The notes below the pieces were generated by a model. That model was not told the origin of the DNA. It ran no database searches and was given only the letters and a program-made list of their open reading frames with translations. From Pseudomonadota bacterium (lineage in GTDB: Bacteria > Pseudomonadota > Gammaproteobacteria > Acidithiobacillales > Acidithiobacillaceae): 48,845 bases of DNA. This document shows positions 26,634 through 35,407 of the stretch, piece after piece (the first letter of the stretch is position 1; every line of letters starts with the position of its first letter). The DNA is taken from the NCBI GenBank assembly GCA_021794385.1, contig JAJYQY010000102.1, positions 1-48,845 on the forward strand, in the 5' to 3' direction. The translations under genes were made by a program, and so were the position numbers.

Positions 26634-27221
26634 CTATTCAGACCGCGGCCTATGGGTCGGATGGTGATGGCGTTGCCACAGCCGCCAGTAGACCCAGAGA
26701 CGCCAACTCCAGAGAGTGCCCCAGTAGGCAATGATGGCCAAGGCTCCGCCGAACAAAAGACTGCCAAGCCAGGTGATGAGATAGGCGTGCCACAGCCGAT
26801 CACCCATGGCCGCCATACCGATCTGACCATAAAAGAGACGGTGGATGTCGATATAGTGAATGGTGATGGGCGGGGCAAGGCCGATCTGGTCCAATAGCCA
26901 GAAGCCGAAACGATAGCTGGCATAAAAATAGGGGACGATGGTCAGGGGACCCGTCACCACAAAGGGCATGATCACCGCGATGGGGATATAGGCCCGCCGC
27001 CACAGGCCGATGAGCAGGATGCTGAGGACGTGGCCAAAAAAGGGCAGGCTGCCGATGAAGGTGCCAATGGCCATGCCGCGGGCAAAATTGTGCCGATGCG
27101 GATGCCAGAAGACCGGGCGCGCCAGATAATGGGTGAAACGACCCAGGGGCCTTTTGTGGAGGATTTCCTCCCGCGTAGGGAGACGGCAGAATGAAGGCAA
27201 GCGCAAAGCGGGTAATCCCAT
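26634..27221 (-). CDS. DUF2062 membrane protein
   Basis: Function unknown. About 195 residues; the N-terminal half has the DUF2062 blocks HPHRHNFARGMAIGTFIGSLPFFGHVLSILLIG and FVVTGPLTIVPYFYASYRFG, with three to four membrane helices and a second hydrophobic region near the end (ITWLGSLLFGGALAIIAYW). The same family sits between lolCDE and comEC in Pseudomonas, on the opposite strand as I recall. The ATG at 27221 shares the bases CATG with the proposed comEC start on the other strand. A longer in-frame start at 27266 would lie upstream of the candidate promoter. Confidence 0.8.
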   Translation of the reverse strand: MGLPALRLPSFCRLPTREEILHKRPLGRFTHYLARPVFWHPHRHNFARGMAIGTFIGSLPFFGHVLSILLIGLWRRAYIPIAVIMPFVVTGPLTIVPYFYASYRFGFWLLDQIGLAPPITIHYIDIHRLFYGQIGMAAMGDRLWHAYLITWLGSLLFGGALAIIAYWGTLWSWRLWVYWRLWQRHHHPTHRPRSE

Positions 27222-29409
27222 GCGGTCAGTGGCCCCTAGTGTAGCCAAGGGGGCGGGCCAGGCCAAATCCTGGCCCGCCTTTCTGTCATTCGCCCTTGCC
27301 GCGGGGCTGGGGCTGGGGGTATTCCAGTTTTTCAGCTACCTGCCGCCTCTCTGGATCCCCCTGCTCTGCGCTCTGTTGGCGGCAGTCCTGGCCTGGCGCT
27401 GGCGCTGGTGGAGCCTGCCGGCAGTCGCCGCCCTGGCTTTTGCCTGGGGAATCTGGCAGGCGGAACAGCGTTTGCAGGTCAACTGGCCGGCACCGCAGAC
27501 GGAGCCGGTGACCCTGGTGGGAGAAATCGTTTCCCCGCCGCAACTGCTCGGGCGGGAAACTCATTTTCTCGTTGCCCCCCGCTGGCTCGTCGAAGCTGGC
27601 CGTAAACGCCCCTTTCCGGCCCTGATAGACCTCCACGGCCATCTGCCCGAGGAGCCGCAAAGCGGTCAGATCTGGCAGTTCAACGCCCATCTGCAGCCCG
27701 CCTCCGCCTTGCCGGCATCGCCCTTTGGCGATGCCGCCCGCCAGCGCTTCTGGGACAATATCCGCGCGACCGGCAGCATTCACCATGCCCAGCGCCATAG
27801 CGACCCCCTCTGGAACCCGTTGCGGCAGATCGAGTCCTGGCGTCAGTCGGTGTTTGCCGCCAGCAATGCCATCCTGCCGCGGGCGGAGGCGGGCTTGGTG
27901 CAGGCCTTGAGTGTGGGCATGGGCGGGCAGATCCCGGCAACCGTCTGGGCGGCCTTCCGTGATACCGGCACTGCCCATCTCCTGGTGATTTCCGGTTCCC
28001 ATGTGGCCGTCGTCGCCGGCCTGGTCTTCTGGTTGACGCAATGGCTGTGGCGGCGGCTGCCGTGGCTGGTGAACCGCTATCCCGCCCTGCTGGCGGCGAG
28101 CGTGGCCAGTATCCCGGCGGCTTGGGCCTATGCCCTCTTTGCGGGCTTTGCCCTGCCCGCCGAGCGCGCCGCCCTGATGATTACGGCGGCGGCGCTCGCA
28201 CGTTGCATGGGGCGGCGCAGTGATACCTGGAGCGGCCTGGCGCTGGCGGCCTTGTGGATCTGTCTGGAAAATCCCGGGGCTATCCGCGAGATCAGCTTCT
28301 GGCTGTCCTTCGGCGCCGTGGCAGTGCTGGTCCTGGTGGCCTTTGTGGACCATGAGCAACCCTGGTGGCGCCGCCTGATGACGACGCAATGGGCCGTTTC
28401 CATCGCCCTTCTGCCCTTGCTGGCGGGGTTCTTTGGGCAACTCCCCCTCGTTTCGCCCCTGGCCAACCTGTTGGTCATCCCCCTGGTCGAACTCTTTGCC
28501 GTGCCGACGGCGCTCTTGGGCGCGTTGGCTGCCCTGCTTGGTGGCGACGGGCTGGCGCGGCTCTGTTTTCACCTCGTGGTGGTGAGCATGCACGGCGTGG
28601 TGATGCTGTTGGAAGCCCTCCTACGCTTGCCCTATGCCACCGTCGTCACCGGCCGCCCCGGCCTCTGGGCCCTCCTGGCGGCCGGCCTCGGGCTGGCCCT
28701 GTTCTTCTTGCCGCGGGCCTGGCCGGGGCGCTGGCTGGGTGTCGTAGGATTGTTGCCGCTGCTGCTGCCGGTACCCATTTCTTCGGCGCTGGATGTGGAA
28801 CTGTTGCCAGCGGGGGAGGGGATGCTCCTGTTCTGGCGGCAACAGGGCCACAGCGGCATCTTCACGGCCAACCTCTGGCGCAAGGGAGAGGCACGGGAGG
28901 CGGCGCTGTGGTTGCAGGCCAGCACCCAGCGTCGTGGCGTGACGTCCATAGAAAGTTGGGTGCGCAGCGACAGCTCGGCGCCCGAGCCGCTCCCGCGCGT
29001 GCAGCGGCAATGGTGGCCCCGGGGGGGCCGAGCCTATCCGGGTGGGCCGCTACCGTCTCTGGCCTGTGTTGCGGGTGGGCCGGCGCCCCCTGGCGGGTCC
29101 TTCCTGGCCGCCAAGTTGCCCCAATCCTGTGTTTTGCTGTTGGGCGATGCCCGCGGCCCCTTGCTGGCGGGCGACCTCGACGGCACGGCCATAGCCGCCT
29201 TGCGTCAGCGTTACGGAGCGCAGTTGGCCACGCGCTCGGCCCTTTTTGTGCCGGCCTCCCTGACTCTCGAAGAGCGCCGCCAACTGCAGTCGAGTGCGCC
29301 TTCGGCAACCCTGATCGTCGCCACTACCGCTCCGGGACTTCGCTCCTGGCGCTGGCTGGGCGATCGTCTACAAGGGCCGGGGTCCGTTGCCAGGGCCTAC
29401 TGGCAGTGA
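27220..29409 (+). CDS. comEC: DNA internalization-related competence protein ComEC/Rec2
   Basis: Inner-membrane channel for uptake of single-stranded DNA during natural transformation. The 729-residue product has N-terminal membrane helices with a DUF4131-type domain and the Competence domain (about 225-490) with DTGTAHLLVISGSHVAVVAGL. The C-terminal part (about 524-729) sits where a metallo-beta-lactamase-like domain normally lies but has no HxDH metal motif; where others have VPHHGS it reads VPASLT. The start is uncertain: the ATG overlaps the divergent DUF2062 start, and GTG at 27229 is an alternative. The position before exbB-exbD-lpxK matches Pseudomonas. Confidence 0.9.
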   Translation: MRSVAPSVAKGAGQAKSWPAFLSFALAAGLGLGVFQFFSYLPPLWIPLLCALLAAVLAWRWRWWSLPAVAALAFAWGIWQAEQRLQVNWPAPQTEPVTLVGEIVSPPQLLGRETHFLVAPRWLVEAGRKRPFPALIDLHGHLPEEPQSGQIWQFNAHLQPASALPASPFGDAARQRFWDNIRATGSIHHAQRHSDPLWNPLRQIESWRQSVFAASNAILPRAEAGLVQALSVGMGGQIPATVWAAFRDTGTAHLLVISGSHVAVVAGLVFWLTQWLWRRLPWLVNRYPALLAASVASIPAAWAYALFAGFALPAERAALMITAAALARCMGRRSDTWSGLALAALWICLENPGAIREISFWLSFGAVAVLVLVAFVDHEQPWWRRLMTTQWAVSIALLPLLAGFFGQLPLVSPLANLLVIPLVELFAVPTALLGALAALLGGDGLARLCFHLVVVSMHGVVMLLEALLRLPYATVVTGRPGLWALLAAGLGLALFFLPRAWPGRWLGVVGLLPLLLPVPISSALDVELLPAGEGMLLFWRQQGHSGIFTANLWRKGEAREAALWLQASTQRRGVTSIESWVRSDSSAPEPLPRVQRQWWPRGGRAYPGGPLPSLACVAGGPAPPGGSFLAAKLPQSCVLLLGDARGPLLAGDLDGTAIAALRQRYGAQLATRSALFVPASLTLEERRQLQSSAPSATLIVATTAPGLRSWRWLGDRLQGPGSVARAYWQ
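27238..27266 (-). promoter_or_regulatory. Candidate sigma-70 promoter of the DUF2062 gene
   Basis: On the minus strand, TTGGCC, a 17-bp spacer and TACACT preceded by GGC. Transcription would begin near 27231, giving an unusually short leader of about ten bases before the ATG. It lies inside the 5' end of comEC as proposed. Confidence 0.3.
27252..27279. repeat. Perfect 11-bp inverted repeat at the DUF2062/comEC divergence
   Basis: GGCGGGCCAGG and CCTGGCCCGCC are separated by CCAAAT. It overlaps the candidate -35 of the DUF2062 gene and the first codons of comEC, so it could be an operator or an mRNA hairpin near the comEC start. Confidence 0.6.
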
Positions 29410-29500
29410 ACCTGGAAACTGCCGAACTCAGGATGAAGGATAGGCGGTATTCCGCTTTTCCTATGTTATATTGCAACTCGCGCGCAGATAGGAGGTCACC

Positions 29501-30109
29501 GTGCTGCAACTCTTCCAATTGGGCGGCTGGGTCTTGCCCATCATTCTCTTTGCCGCGGTGCTGGCCTTGGCTATCATCGGCAATCGCTTCTGGGTGCTGC
29601 GGCGCTCGCGCATCGCCCCGCCGACGCTGGCGGCCCAAGTCACCAATCTCGTCGAGGTGGGCAAGGTGCAGCAGGCGGTCAAGCTGCTCTACGAAAACGA
29701 TACCCCGTTGGCGCGCCTGATGCTGGCGGCCCTGCAACAGGCCGGGCAGCCGCGCGATGTCATCAAGGAAGTGGTCGAAGAAACGGGTCGTCACGAAGTG
29801 GCTCACCTCGACCGTTATCTGAATTTCCTTGGCAGCATCGCCGGCGTATCGCCGCTGCTGGGCCTGCTGGGTACGGTCTTTGGCATCATGTCGGCCTTTT
29901 CCGCCATCGGCTCGGTGGGAGTGGGCGATCCCAAGGCTCTGGCCAGCGGCATTGCCGAGGCCCTGATCACCACCGCCAGCGGTCTCATCGTCGCCATCCC
30001 CAGTCTGATCATGTACCGCTACTTGCGTGGGCGCGTCGATGGCCTGGTCCTGGAGATGGAGCGTGAGGCTCTGAAAGTCGTGAACCTGCTGGCGGGAGGC
30101 CAAGAATGA
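29501..30109 (+). CDS. exbB: ExbB/TolQ-family proton channel protein
   Basis: Inner-membrane component of a proton-driven motor that energises TonB- or Tol-type outer-membrane work. The 202-residue product has three membrane helices: about 8-30, and two later ones within LGSIAGVSPLLGLLGTVFGIMSAFSAIG and ALITTASGLIVAIPSLIMYRYL. It has the family signature GxxxxxxPLLGLLGTVxGI. The start is a GTG with AGGAGG five bases upstream; TGTTATATT just before could be an extended -10. The ATG of exbD overlaps its stop. No TonB gene is adjacent, so the partner is not known. Confidence 0.92.
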   Translation: MLQLFQLGGWVLPIILFAAVLALAIIGNRFWVLRRSRIAPPTLAAQVTNLVEVGKVQQAVKLLYENDTPLARLMLAALQQAGQPRDVIKEVVEETGRHEVAHLDRYLNFLGSIAGVSPLLGLLGTVFGIMSAFSAIGSVGVGDPKALASGIAEALITTASGLIVAIPSLIMYRYLRGRVDGLVLEMEREALKVVNLLAGGQE

Positions 30110-30510
30110 ACCTGCGCCGTCGCGGCATGGAGGAACCGGAGATCAATGTCATTTCCATGGTGGACATCGTTCTCGTGCTGCTGCTCTTTTTCATGGTGAC
30201 GACGAGCTTCGTGCATCAGTCGCACCTGTCCATGCAACTGCCCAAGGCTGACCAGGCCCCGGCCGGTGAGCCCAAAACCCCCATTACCATTGACCTCAAT
30301 GCCGCAGGCCAAGTCTCCATCGGCGGGCAGGCCATCCCCATGGGCGATCTGGCGGCGCGGCTCAAGGCCTTGGCGGCCCATGATCCCGAGCGCGTGATCG
30401 TGTTGCGGGCCGACAAGAATGCGACCCAGCAATATGTCATCGATGTGCTGGATGCTGCCCAGGCGGCGGGTCTTAACCGGATCAGCTTCGCCACCCTCAG
30501 CAGCCATTAG
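30106..30510 (+). CDS. exbD: ExbD/TolR-family protein
   Basis: Partner of ExbB in the proton motor. The 134-residue product has a short cytoplasmic N-terminus, one membrane helix (VDIVLVLLLFFMVTTSF, about 19-35) with the channel aspartate in MVDIVLVLLL, and a periplasmic domain ending VLRADKNATQQYVIDVLDAAQAAGLNRISFAT in separate blocks. It overlaps exbB by an ATGA junction and is followed three bases later by the DUF374 gene. The order exbB-exbD ahead of lpxK is conserved in gammaproteobacteria. Confidence 0.93.
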   Translation: MNLRRRGMEEPEINVISMVDIVLVLLLFFMVTTSFVHQSHLSMQLPKADQAPAGEPKTPITIDLNAAGQVSIGGQAIPMGDLAARLKALAAHDPERVIVLRADKNATQQYVIDVLDAAQAAGLNRISFATLSSH

Positions 30511-30513
30511 CCC

Positions 30514-31179
30514 ATGCGACTGGAAGGGCAACGCCTGCAATGGCTGGCACGCCTGGCGGCCGGGGTCCTGCAGTTCACCGCCTGGAGCATGCGCTGGCGG
30601 GTGGAAGGAGAGGCACCGGTACGCCGCCTGCTGGCCCAGGGGCAGCCCATCCTCCTCGCCTTCTGGCATGGGCGCCTGGCGATGATCCCCTATGCCTACC
30701 GGCGGATCGGCGGCCGACGCGTACAGATCCTCATCAGCGAGCACCGGGACGGCGAATTCATTGCCGCGGCCATGGCCCACTGGGGCTACGGCGCCGTGCG
30801 CGGCTCTACCCGGCGCGGCGCCGTCAAGGGCGCGCGCGGCATGTTGCGGGCGGCCCGCACGGGCAGCGACCTGGCCATCACCCCCGACGGTCCTCGCGGT
30901 CCCCGCGAGGCGGTGCAGGAGGGGGTAGTGGAACTGGCGCGGCTCTCCGGTCTGCCCATCGTGCCGGTGACCTTTGCGGCTCGCCCGGCTTGGCGCTTCT
31001 CCAGTTGGGATGGCTTTGTGCAACCCTTTCCCGGTGCGCGTGGGGTGATCCTCTGGGATGAGCCCCTCTGGGTGGCGCGGGAGACCGATGCTGCCGCTGT
31101 GGAACAGTTGCGGCAGCAATTGGAAGCGCGGATGCGTGCCCAAAGCGCACGGGCCGATGCCCTTATGGAGCGGAAATGA
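30514..31179 (+). CDS. Lysophospholipid acyltransferase-family protein (DUF374)
   Basis: Predicted membrane-associated acyltransferase; exact substrate unknown. The 221-residue product has the DUF374 blocks ILLAFWHGRLAMIPYAYRR (about 50-68), ILISEHRDGEFIAAAM, VRGSTRRGAVKGARGML and the motif ITPDGPRGPREAVQEGVVELA, related to the NHxxxD/PEGTR motifs of LpxL- and PlsC-type enzymes. It sits between exbD and the waaA-like gene ahead of lpxK, so a role in lipid A or core assembly is likely but not shown. It overlaps the next gene by an ATGA junction. Confidence 0.85.
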   Translation: MRLEGQRLQWLARLAAGVLQFTAWSMRWRVEGEAPVRRLLAQGQPILLAFWHGRLAMIPYAYRRIGGRRVQILISEHRDGEFIAAAMAHWGYGAVRGSTRRGAVKGARGMLRAARTGSDLAITPDGPRGPREAVQEGVVELARLSGLPIVPVTFAARPAWRFSSWDGFVQPFPGARGVILWDEPLWVARETDAAAVEQLRQQLEARMRAQSARADALMERK

Positions 31180-32324
31180 GCTATTACGGGGAAGTGATGC
31201 TCAGGGCGCGCTGGGCCAGTTGGCGGGATTGGCGGCAGCAGCGGCGCGGCCAGGCCAACGCCCGCTGGGGCTGGATCAGGCCCCCCACGGGTCGGGGACC
31301 GGCGATCTGGATGCAGGGCTTTGCGGACTACGACGATCTGCGGCTGGCGGCGGATCTGGCCAAGGCGATCCGGCAAAAACGCCTGGACCTGCGCGTGGTG
31401 CTCACCTTCGAGGTCGAGCATCCCGAGCTCCTGGAGCACATGGACGGCATTCCCGGCCTGGGCTACGGTTTTGGCCCCTGCGATCACCCCCAGGCCGTGG
31501 CGCGCACTCTGGAGCGTCTGGCCCCCCTGCGCTATCTGGCGCTGGGAGCCCCGCCGCGACGGCATCTGGCGGCAGCCCTGACCAAGCGCTCCATCCCCGC
31601 CGTATTCATGGGCACGGGGCCGGGGCCGGCGGCCCTGCCACCGGTGGAGGCGGTCTATCCGCGCAATGTCGAGCAGGCCGAGGCCTGGCATCCCTTGCTG
31701 CCGGCCGGGCGCATCGAGGAGCCCGTCGATTTTTCCACCCTCATCACCGTGGCCCAGGTGGAACCCAATTTTCGCGCCATGGCCTGCGGTGGTGATGACC
31801 GGCAATTATGGTGGGTGTCCGGGGTGTCGGCCGCGTCGGCGGCGCGGTGGATCAAGGCCTGGCAGGGCAGCCCCCTGCGTCGCAGCGGCCTGCTCTTCCT
31901 GAGCGGGCACGGCAAGGCGCCGGCAGGGCTGGAGCGGATGTCCCGATGGGCGCGGACGCCCTTGGCCGCAGGCAGCTCTCTGTGGGTGGACGAAGGACGC
32001 TGGCACCCGGCCCTGGCGGTAGCCGCCCAAGGCGTGCACCTGGAGGCGGCGACGAGTACGGGCGATATCTGGCAGGCCTTCGCCGGTGGTCGCCCCCTCA
32101 GTGCCGCCCCGACAGCGCGGCTGCCCAGGCCCGAGGCCATGGGCCCGGAACTCGTGCCTATCCTGGCTGACCCGAACACCGTTCTGGCGCGCTGGCGGGA
32201 CCTGGCGGGCGACCCCATGGCCGCCCGTGAGCAGGGCGATGCGGCCCGGCGGGCCTTCTGGGCCGAGCGGCGGCGGGCCGGCGAGCGCCTGCCCGCCTTC
32301 CTTGAGCGGGTCTTTGCCTGGTGA
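31176..32324 (+). CDS. Divergent WaaA (Kdo transferase)-like glycosyltransferase
   Basis: A 382-residue protein in the slot between DUF374 and lpxK where waaA could be expected. Resemblance to Kdo transferase is weak but colinear: an N-terminal basic region ([16 protein letters not shown]), a GPAIWMQG segment where WaaA has its HSVSVGE motif, PLRYLALGA near the domain junction, and a C-terminal tail [18 protein letters not shown]...[16 protein letters not shown] like the end of GT30 enzymes. The catalytic Glu of SVGE is not present; an Asp pair (ADYDD) lies there. It could be a non-catalytic paralogue, a transferase with another sugar, or a different family. GGAG lies five bases before the ATG. 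Confidence 0.5.
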   Translation: MSYYGEVMLRARWASWRDWRQQRRGQANARWGWIRPPTGRGPAIWMQGFADYDDLRLAADLAKAIRQKRLDLRVVLTFEVEHPELLEHMDGIPGLGYGFGPCDHPQAVARTLERLAPLRYLALGAPPRRHLAAALTKRSIPAVFMGTGPGPAALPPVEAVYPRNVEQAEAWHPLLPAGRIEEPVDFSTLITVAQVEPNFRAMACGGDDRQLWWVSGVSAASAARWIKAWQGSPLRRSGLLFLSGHGKAPAGLERMSRWARTPLAAGSSLWVDEGRWHPALAVAAQGVHLEAATSTGDIWQAFAGGRPLSAAPTARLPRPEAMGPELVPILADPNTVLARWRDLAGDPMAAREQGDAARRAFWAERRRAGERLPAFLERVFAW

Positions 32325-33295
32325 AGGGTGCCGCCCTGCTGGAACGACAGTGGCGGGACGGCGGCGCCCTGGCCACGGCCCTGCGCCCACTGGGGGCCCT
32401 TACCTGTGCGCTGGCCGGCTGGCGACGCCGCCATGCCCACGGCCGGTCGGCCGCCCTCCCCAGCATTGTGGTGGGCAATCTCCCCGTGGGCGGCAGCGGC
32501 AAGACGCCGCTGGTCATGGCCATCGCCGGTGAGCTGGCAGCGCGCGGCTGGCGACCCGCCATCATCAGCCGCGGTTATGGTGCCCACCCCCCCCATTATC
32601 CCTACCCCGTGCAGCCGGCCGACCAGCCCCGCTGTGCCGGCGATGAACCCCTGCTCCTGCGCGAGGTGGCGCCCGTCTATCTCAGCCCCCGCCGCCTGCC
32701 GGGCATTGCCGCCGCCGCCCAGGATGGCGCCACCGTGGCGGTGCTCGACGATGGCTTCCAGCATCTGGCCCTGCGCGCCCAGGTGCAGCTCTTGGTCTTT
32801 TCCGGCGCACGCCCCCTGGGCAATGGTCGCTGCCTGCCGGCGGGCCCCCTGCGCGAGCCACCCGCGGCCATGGCCGCGGCGGATGCCTTGCTGGTGGATG
32901 CTGCGGCCCAGGATGCTTTGGGCGCGATGGCCACCCCCCGGCGTTTCCGGTTTCGCATCGTGCCCGTTGACCTGGCCCTGGTGCGTGACCCCGGCATCCG
33001 CCAGCCTCTGTCCAGCCTGCAGGGCAGGGCAGTTACCGCCCTGAGCGGCATAGCCCGCCCCGAACGCTTTACCGCCATCCTGGCAAGCCTGGGGGCGCGG
33101 GTGCAAAGCCGGGTTTTTGCCGATCATCATCCCTTCTCCGCCAAGGACCTCGCCGCTTGTCCACGGCCCATCGTCATGACGGCCAAGGATGCGGTAAAAT
33201 GTCGTGCAATTGCCGGGCCCGATGACTGGTTCCTGCGCATTCGCGCCGATCTGGAAACGCCCTTCTGGGATTGGTTGGCGCAGCGCTTGCCGTAA
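32321..33295 (+). CDS. lpxK: Tetraacyldisaccharide 4'-kinase LpxK
   Basis: Inner-membrane kinase that phosphorylates the lipid A precursor at the 4' position. The 324-residue product has the P-loop [16 protein letters not shown] (about 50-65), [29 protein letters not shown], the family motif [10 protein letters not shown] and HHPFSAKDL near the C-terminus. It starts at a GTG overlapping the preceding stop (GTGA). The next gene begins 11 bases after its stop. The cluster lpxK, trm112-like, kdsB is conserved in proteobacteria. Confidence 0.95.
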   Translation: MKGAALLERQWRDGGALATALRPLGALTCALAGWRRRHAHGRSAALPSIVVGNLPVGGSGKTPLVMAIAGELAARGWRPAIISRGYGAHPPHYPYPVQPADQPRCAGDEPLLLREVAPVYLSPRRLPGIAAAAQDGATVAVLDDGFQHLALRAQVQLLVFSGARPLGNGRCLPAGPLREPPAAMAAADALLVDAAAQDALGAMATPRRFRFRIVPVDLALVRDPGIRQPLSSLQGRAVTALSGIARPERFTAILASLGARVQSRVFADHHPFSAKDLAACPRPIVMTAKDAVKCRAIAGPDDWFLRIRADLETPFWDWLAQRLP

Positions 33296-33306
33296 AGGAG
33301 GACTGT

Positions 33307-33489
33307 ATGAGTGTGGATCATCGTTTGCTGGATCTGATTGCCTGTCCGCAGTGTAAAGGCCCCCTGTTCCCCTGTGCCCAACGGGAGGCGCTGTGTTGCG
33401 AGCGTTGCCACCTGAAGTTTCCCATTGTCGATGACATCCCGGTATTGCTCATTGATGAGGCCGAGCATTATGAGGGCAGGATGCCGTGA
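33307..33489 (+). CDS. Trm112-like zinc-ribbon protein (YcaR family)
   Basis: A 60-residue protein of the Trm112/YcaR family, role in bacteria unclear. It has the paired CPQC (Cys13, Cys16) and CERC (Cys31, Cys34, with Cys30 adjacent) likely to bind zinc, between LLDLIACPQC and the closing FPIVDDIPVLLIDEA. The start follows AGGAGG by five bases. It lies between lpxK and kdsB, as in Pseudomonas and E. coli, and overlaps the kdsB GTG. Related proteins activate methyltransferases in eukaryotes; a similar role here is only inference. Confidence 0.88.
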   Translation: MSVDHRLLDLIACPQCKGPLFPCAQREALCCERCHLKFPIVDDIPVLLIDEAEHYEGRMP

Positions 33490-34256
33490 ACTTTTGCGTC
33501 CTCATCCCTGCGCGCATGGCCTCGACCCGCCTGCCGGGCAAGGTGCTCCTGGAGGTGGGTGGTTTGCCCATGATCGAGCAGGTCCGGCGGCGGGCCCTGG
33601 AGAGCGGCGCGGCGCGGGTGGTGGTGGCCACCGATCACGAGGAGGTCATGGCCTGTGTGCAGGATTTCGGCGGCGAGGCGGTGGCCACCGATCCCTCCCA
33701 CCACTGCGGCAGTGAACGTCTGGCCGAAGCGGCACGGCTCCTGGCGCTCCCCGATGAGGCCATCATCGTCAACCTCCAGGGCGACGAACCCCTCATGGAC
33801 CCGGCGCTGCTGGCGGCCACCGCCGCCCTCCTGGAGACCCATCCCCACTGCCCCATGGCGACGGCGGCCGTACCCATCCGGACCTGGTCGGAGCTGGTGA
33901 ACCCCCATGTGGTCAAGGTGGTGATGGACCGCCAGGACCGCGCGCTCTATTTCTCCCGCGCCCCCATCCCTTGGGACCGTGAACACTTCCCCCTGGATGG
34001 CGACGCCCCCTTGCCGGGTGCCTATTGGCGGCACCTGGGGCTCTATGCCTATCGCAGCGCCTTCCTGCAGATTTACGCCGCCTGGGCCCCCACGCCCCTG
34101 GAACGCAGCGAATCCCTGGAGCAGTTGCGCGCCCTGGAGCATGGGGTTGGCATTGCCGTATATCGTGGCAGCACCGCCCCCGCAGCAGGAGTCGATACCG
34201 CTGCCGACCTCGCACGCCTGCGTGCCCATTTTTCATCATCACCCAAGGAGATGTAA
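33486..34256 (+). CDS. kdsB: 3-deoxy-manno-octulosonate cytidylyltransferase
   Basis: Activates Kdo to CMP-Kdo for lipopolysaccharide core synthesis. The 256-residue product has the nucleotide-binding start [61 protein letters not shown] and [11 protein letters not shown], all typical. It starts at a GTG overlapping the trm112-like stop (GTGA). The last base of its stop is the first base of the ppa ATG (TAATG). With lpxK next door and a WaaA-like gene in the run, the cluster covers lipid A phosphorylation and Kdo activation. Confidence 0.96.
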   Translation: MNFCVLIPARMASTRLPGKVLLEVGGLPMIEQVRRRALESGAARVVVATDHEEVMACVQDFGGEAVATDPSHHCGSERLAEAARLLALPDEAIIVNLQGDEPLMDPALLAATAALLETHPHCPMATAAVPIRTWSELVNPHVVKVVMDRQDRALYFSRAPIPWDREHFPLDGDAPLPGAYWRHLGLYAYRSAFLQIYAAWAPTPLERSESLEQLRALEHGVGIAVYRGSTAPAAGVDTAADLARLRAHFSSSPKEM

Positions 34257-34777
34257 TGGACCTGAAAAAACTGCCTGCTGGTAAGGACCTGCCCAAGGAC
34301 ATCAACGTTGTCATCGAGATCCCCCAGGGTTCATCCATCAAGTACGAAGTGGACAAGGCCTCCGGGGCCGTCTTCGTGGATCGCTTCCTGTTCACGGCCA
34401 TGCACTATCCCCTGAACTACGGCTTCATCCCCAATACGCTTTCCGATGACGGCGATCCCACCGATTGTCTGGTCTGGTCGCCCCAGCCCGTAACGCCCGG
34501 CAGTGTCATCCGCGCCCGGCCCGTGGGCGTGCTGCTCATGGAAGACGAAAGCGGTGTCGATGCCAAGATTGTTGCCGTGCCCCAGGCCAAGCTCGCGGCG
34601 GGCTATGAGGGGGTGCAGGAGGTAACGGACCTGCCCGCGTCGCTGCGCGACCAGATCCGTCACTTTTTCGAGCACTATAAGGACCTGGAGCCGGGCAAGT
34701 GGGTCAAGGTCACGGGTTGGGAAAGCGCCGAACACGCCCGTAATATCATCAGCAAGGATGCCGCGCGGGCCGTTTGA
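34256..34777 (+). CDS. ppa: Inorganic pyrophosphatase (family I)
   Basis: Soluble Mg-dependent enzyme that hydrolyses pyrophosphate. The 173-residue product has the conserved ELx-type start ([23 protein letters not shown]), [29 protein letters not shown] with the metal-binding aspartates, and the later DAKIVAVP. Its ATG overlaps the kdsB stop and has AAGGAG six bases upstream. A hairpin followed by a T-rich tract 28 bases after its stop probably ends the operon. Cotranscription with kdsB would serve a cell that makes pyrophosphate during CMP-Kdo formation. Confidence 0.96.
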   Translation: MDLKKLPAGKDLPKDINVVIEIPQGSSIKYEVDKASGAVFVDRFLFTAMHYPLNYGFIPNTLSDDGDPTDCLVWSPQPVTPGSVIRARPVGVLLMEDESGVDAKIVAVPQAKLAAGYEGVQEVTDLPASLRDQIRHFFEHYKDLEPGKWVKVTGWESAEHARNIISKDAARAV

Positions 34778-34804
34778 GGCCTTCCCGGCACCCGGCCATT
34801 CCGA

Positions 34805-34839
34805 GGGGACGGACTGATGGATGGGTCCGCCCCTATTTT
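34805..34839 (+). terminator. Probable terminator after ppa
   Basis: GGGGACGGAC pairs with GTCCGCCCC (9 bp, one bulged A) around a 10-base loop, followed by TATTTTA. Confidence 0.65.
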
Positions 34840-34938
34840 AGCCAAGCTCGTCATCCCGCCGTTGGCCCCCGTCCCTTGTCAGCGTTCGCTTCCGGGTGCA
34901 CACTAAGTTCTCCCGCGCGTAAAGATTCCGGAGATCCT

Positions 34939-35298
34939 ATGCTCCCGGTTCATCGTAGTCAGGGTCTGGCTGCTACTGACCCATCTTCCCTGGAGCCCGC
35001 CGGCCCCCTCTGGCAGCGGGTGCCTACCCGCGACGAAAATGGCGATCCCCTGGCGGATTTCATGATGCTCGTCCCGCGCCTGAAGCGGCGTAGCCCGGAG
35101 CAACAGCACGACGTGCTTGCGCGTATCAACCGCGTCCTGCTCAGTTATCAATCGTCGGTGGTCTTTGCCGAACTGAATCTGCGCACCAATCTCCTCTGGG
35201 TGAGTATCCGCCCACGGCTGGGCCTGTGCCTGGAGCTGCCCGCCGCCATCAAGGTCATGGTGCCCGAGGCCCTGCTGGTGGGCCCCTACTGGCGCTGA
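34939..35298 (+). CDS. Conserved hypothetical protein (119 aa)
   Basis: I do not recognise a named family. The 119-residue product has an N-terminal, Pro-rich unstructured part and a compact C-terminal domain: FMMLVPRLKRR, then a helix (QHDVLARINRVLLSY), then strands VVFAELNLRTNLLWVSI and LCLELPAAIKVMVPEALLVG. There is no signal peptide or membrane segment. GGAGA lies just before the ATG; an in-frame ATG 55 codons upstream would read through the ppa terminator. It stands alone between ppa and the cyanase gene. Similar small proteins seem to occur in sulfur-oxidising beta/gammaproteobacteria, from memory only. Confidence 0.6.
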   Translation: MLPVHRSQGLAATDPSSLEPAGPLWQRVPTRDENGDPLADFMMLVPRLKRRSPEQQHDVLARINRVLLSYQSSVVFAELNLRTNLLWVSIRPRLGLCLELPAAIKVMVPEALLVGPYWR

Positions 35299-35407
35299 CT
35301 GGGGGAGGTGTTCATCGCTCCATAAGCCCCCGGTAAAGGACAGACCTAATATACGAAGGTGTCGATAGAGTCTAAGCAAGCTGGATTCAGGGGACCTGGA
35401 CGGCTCC

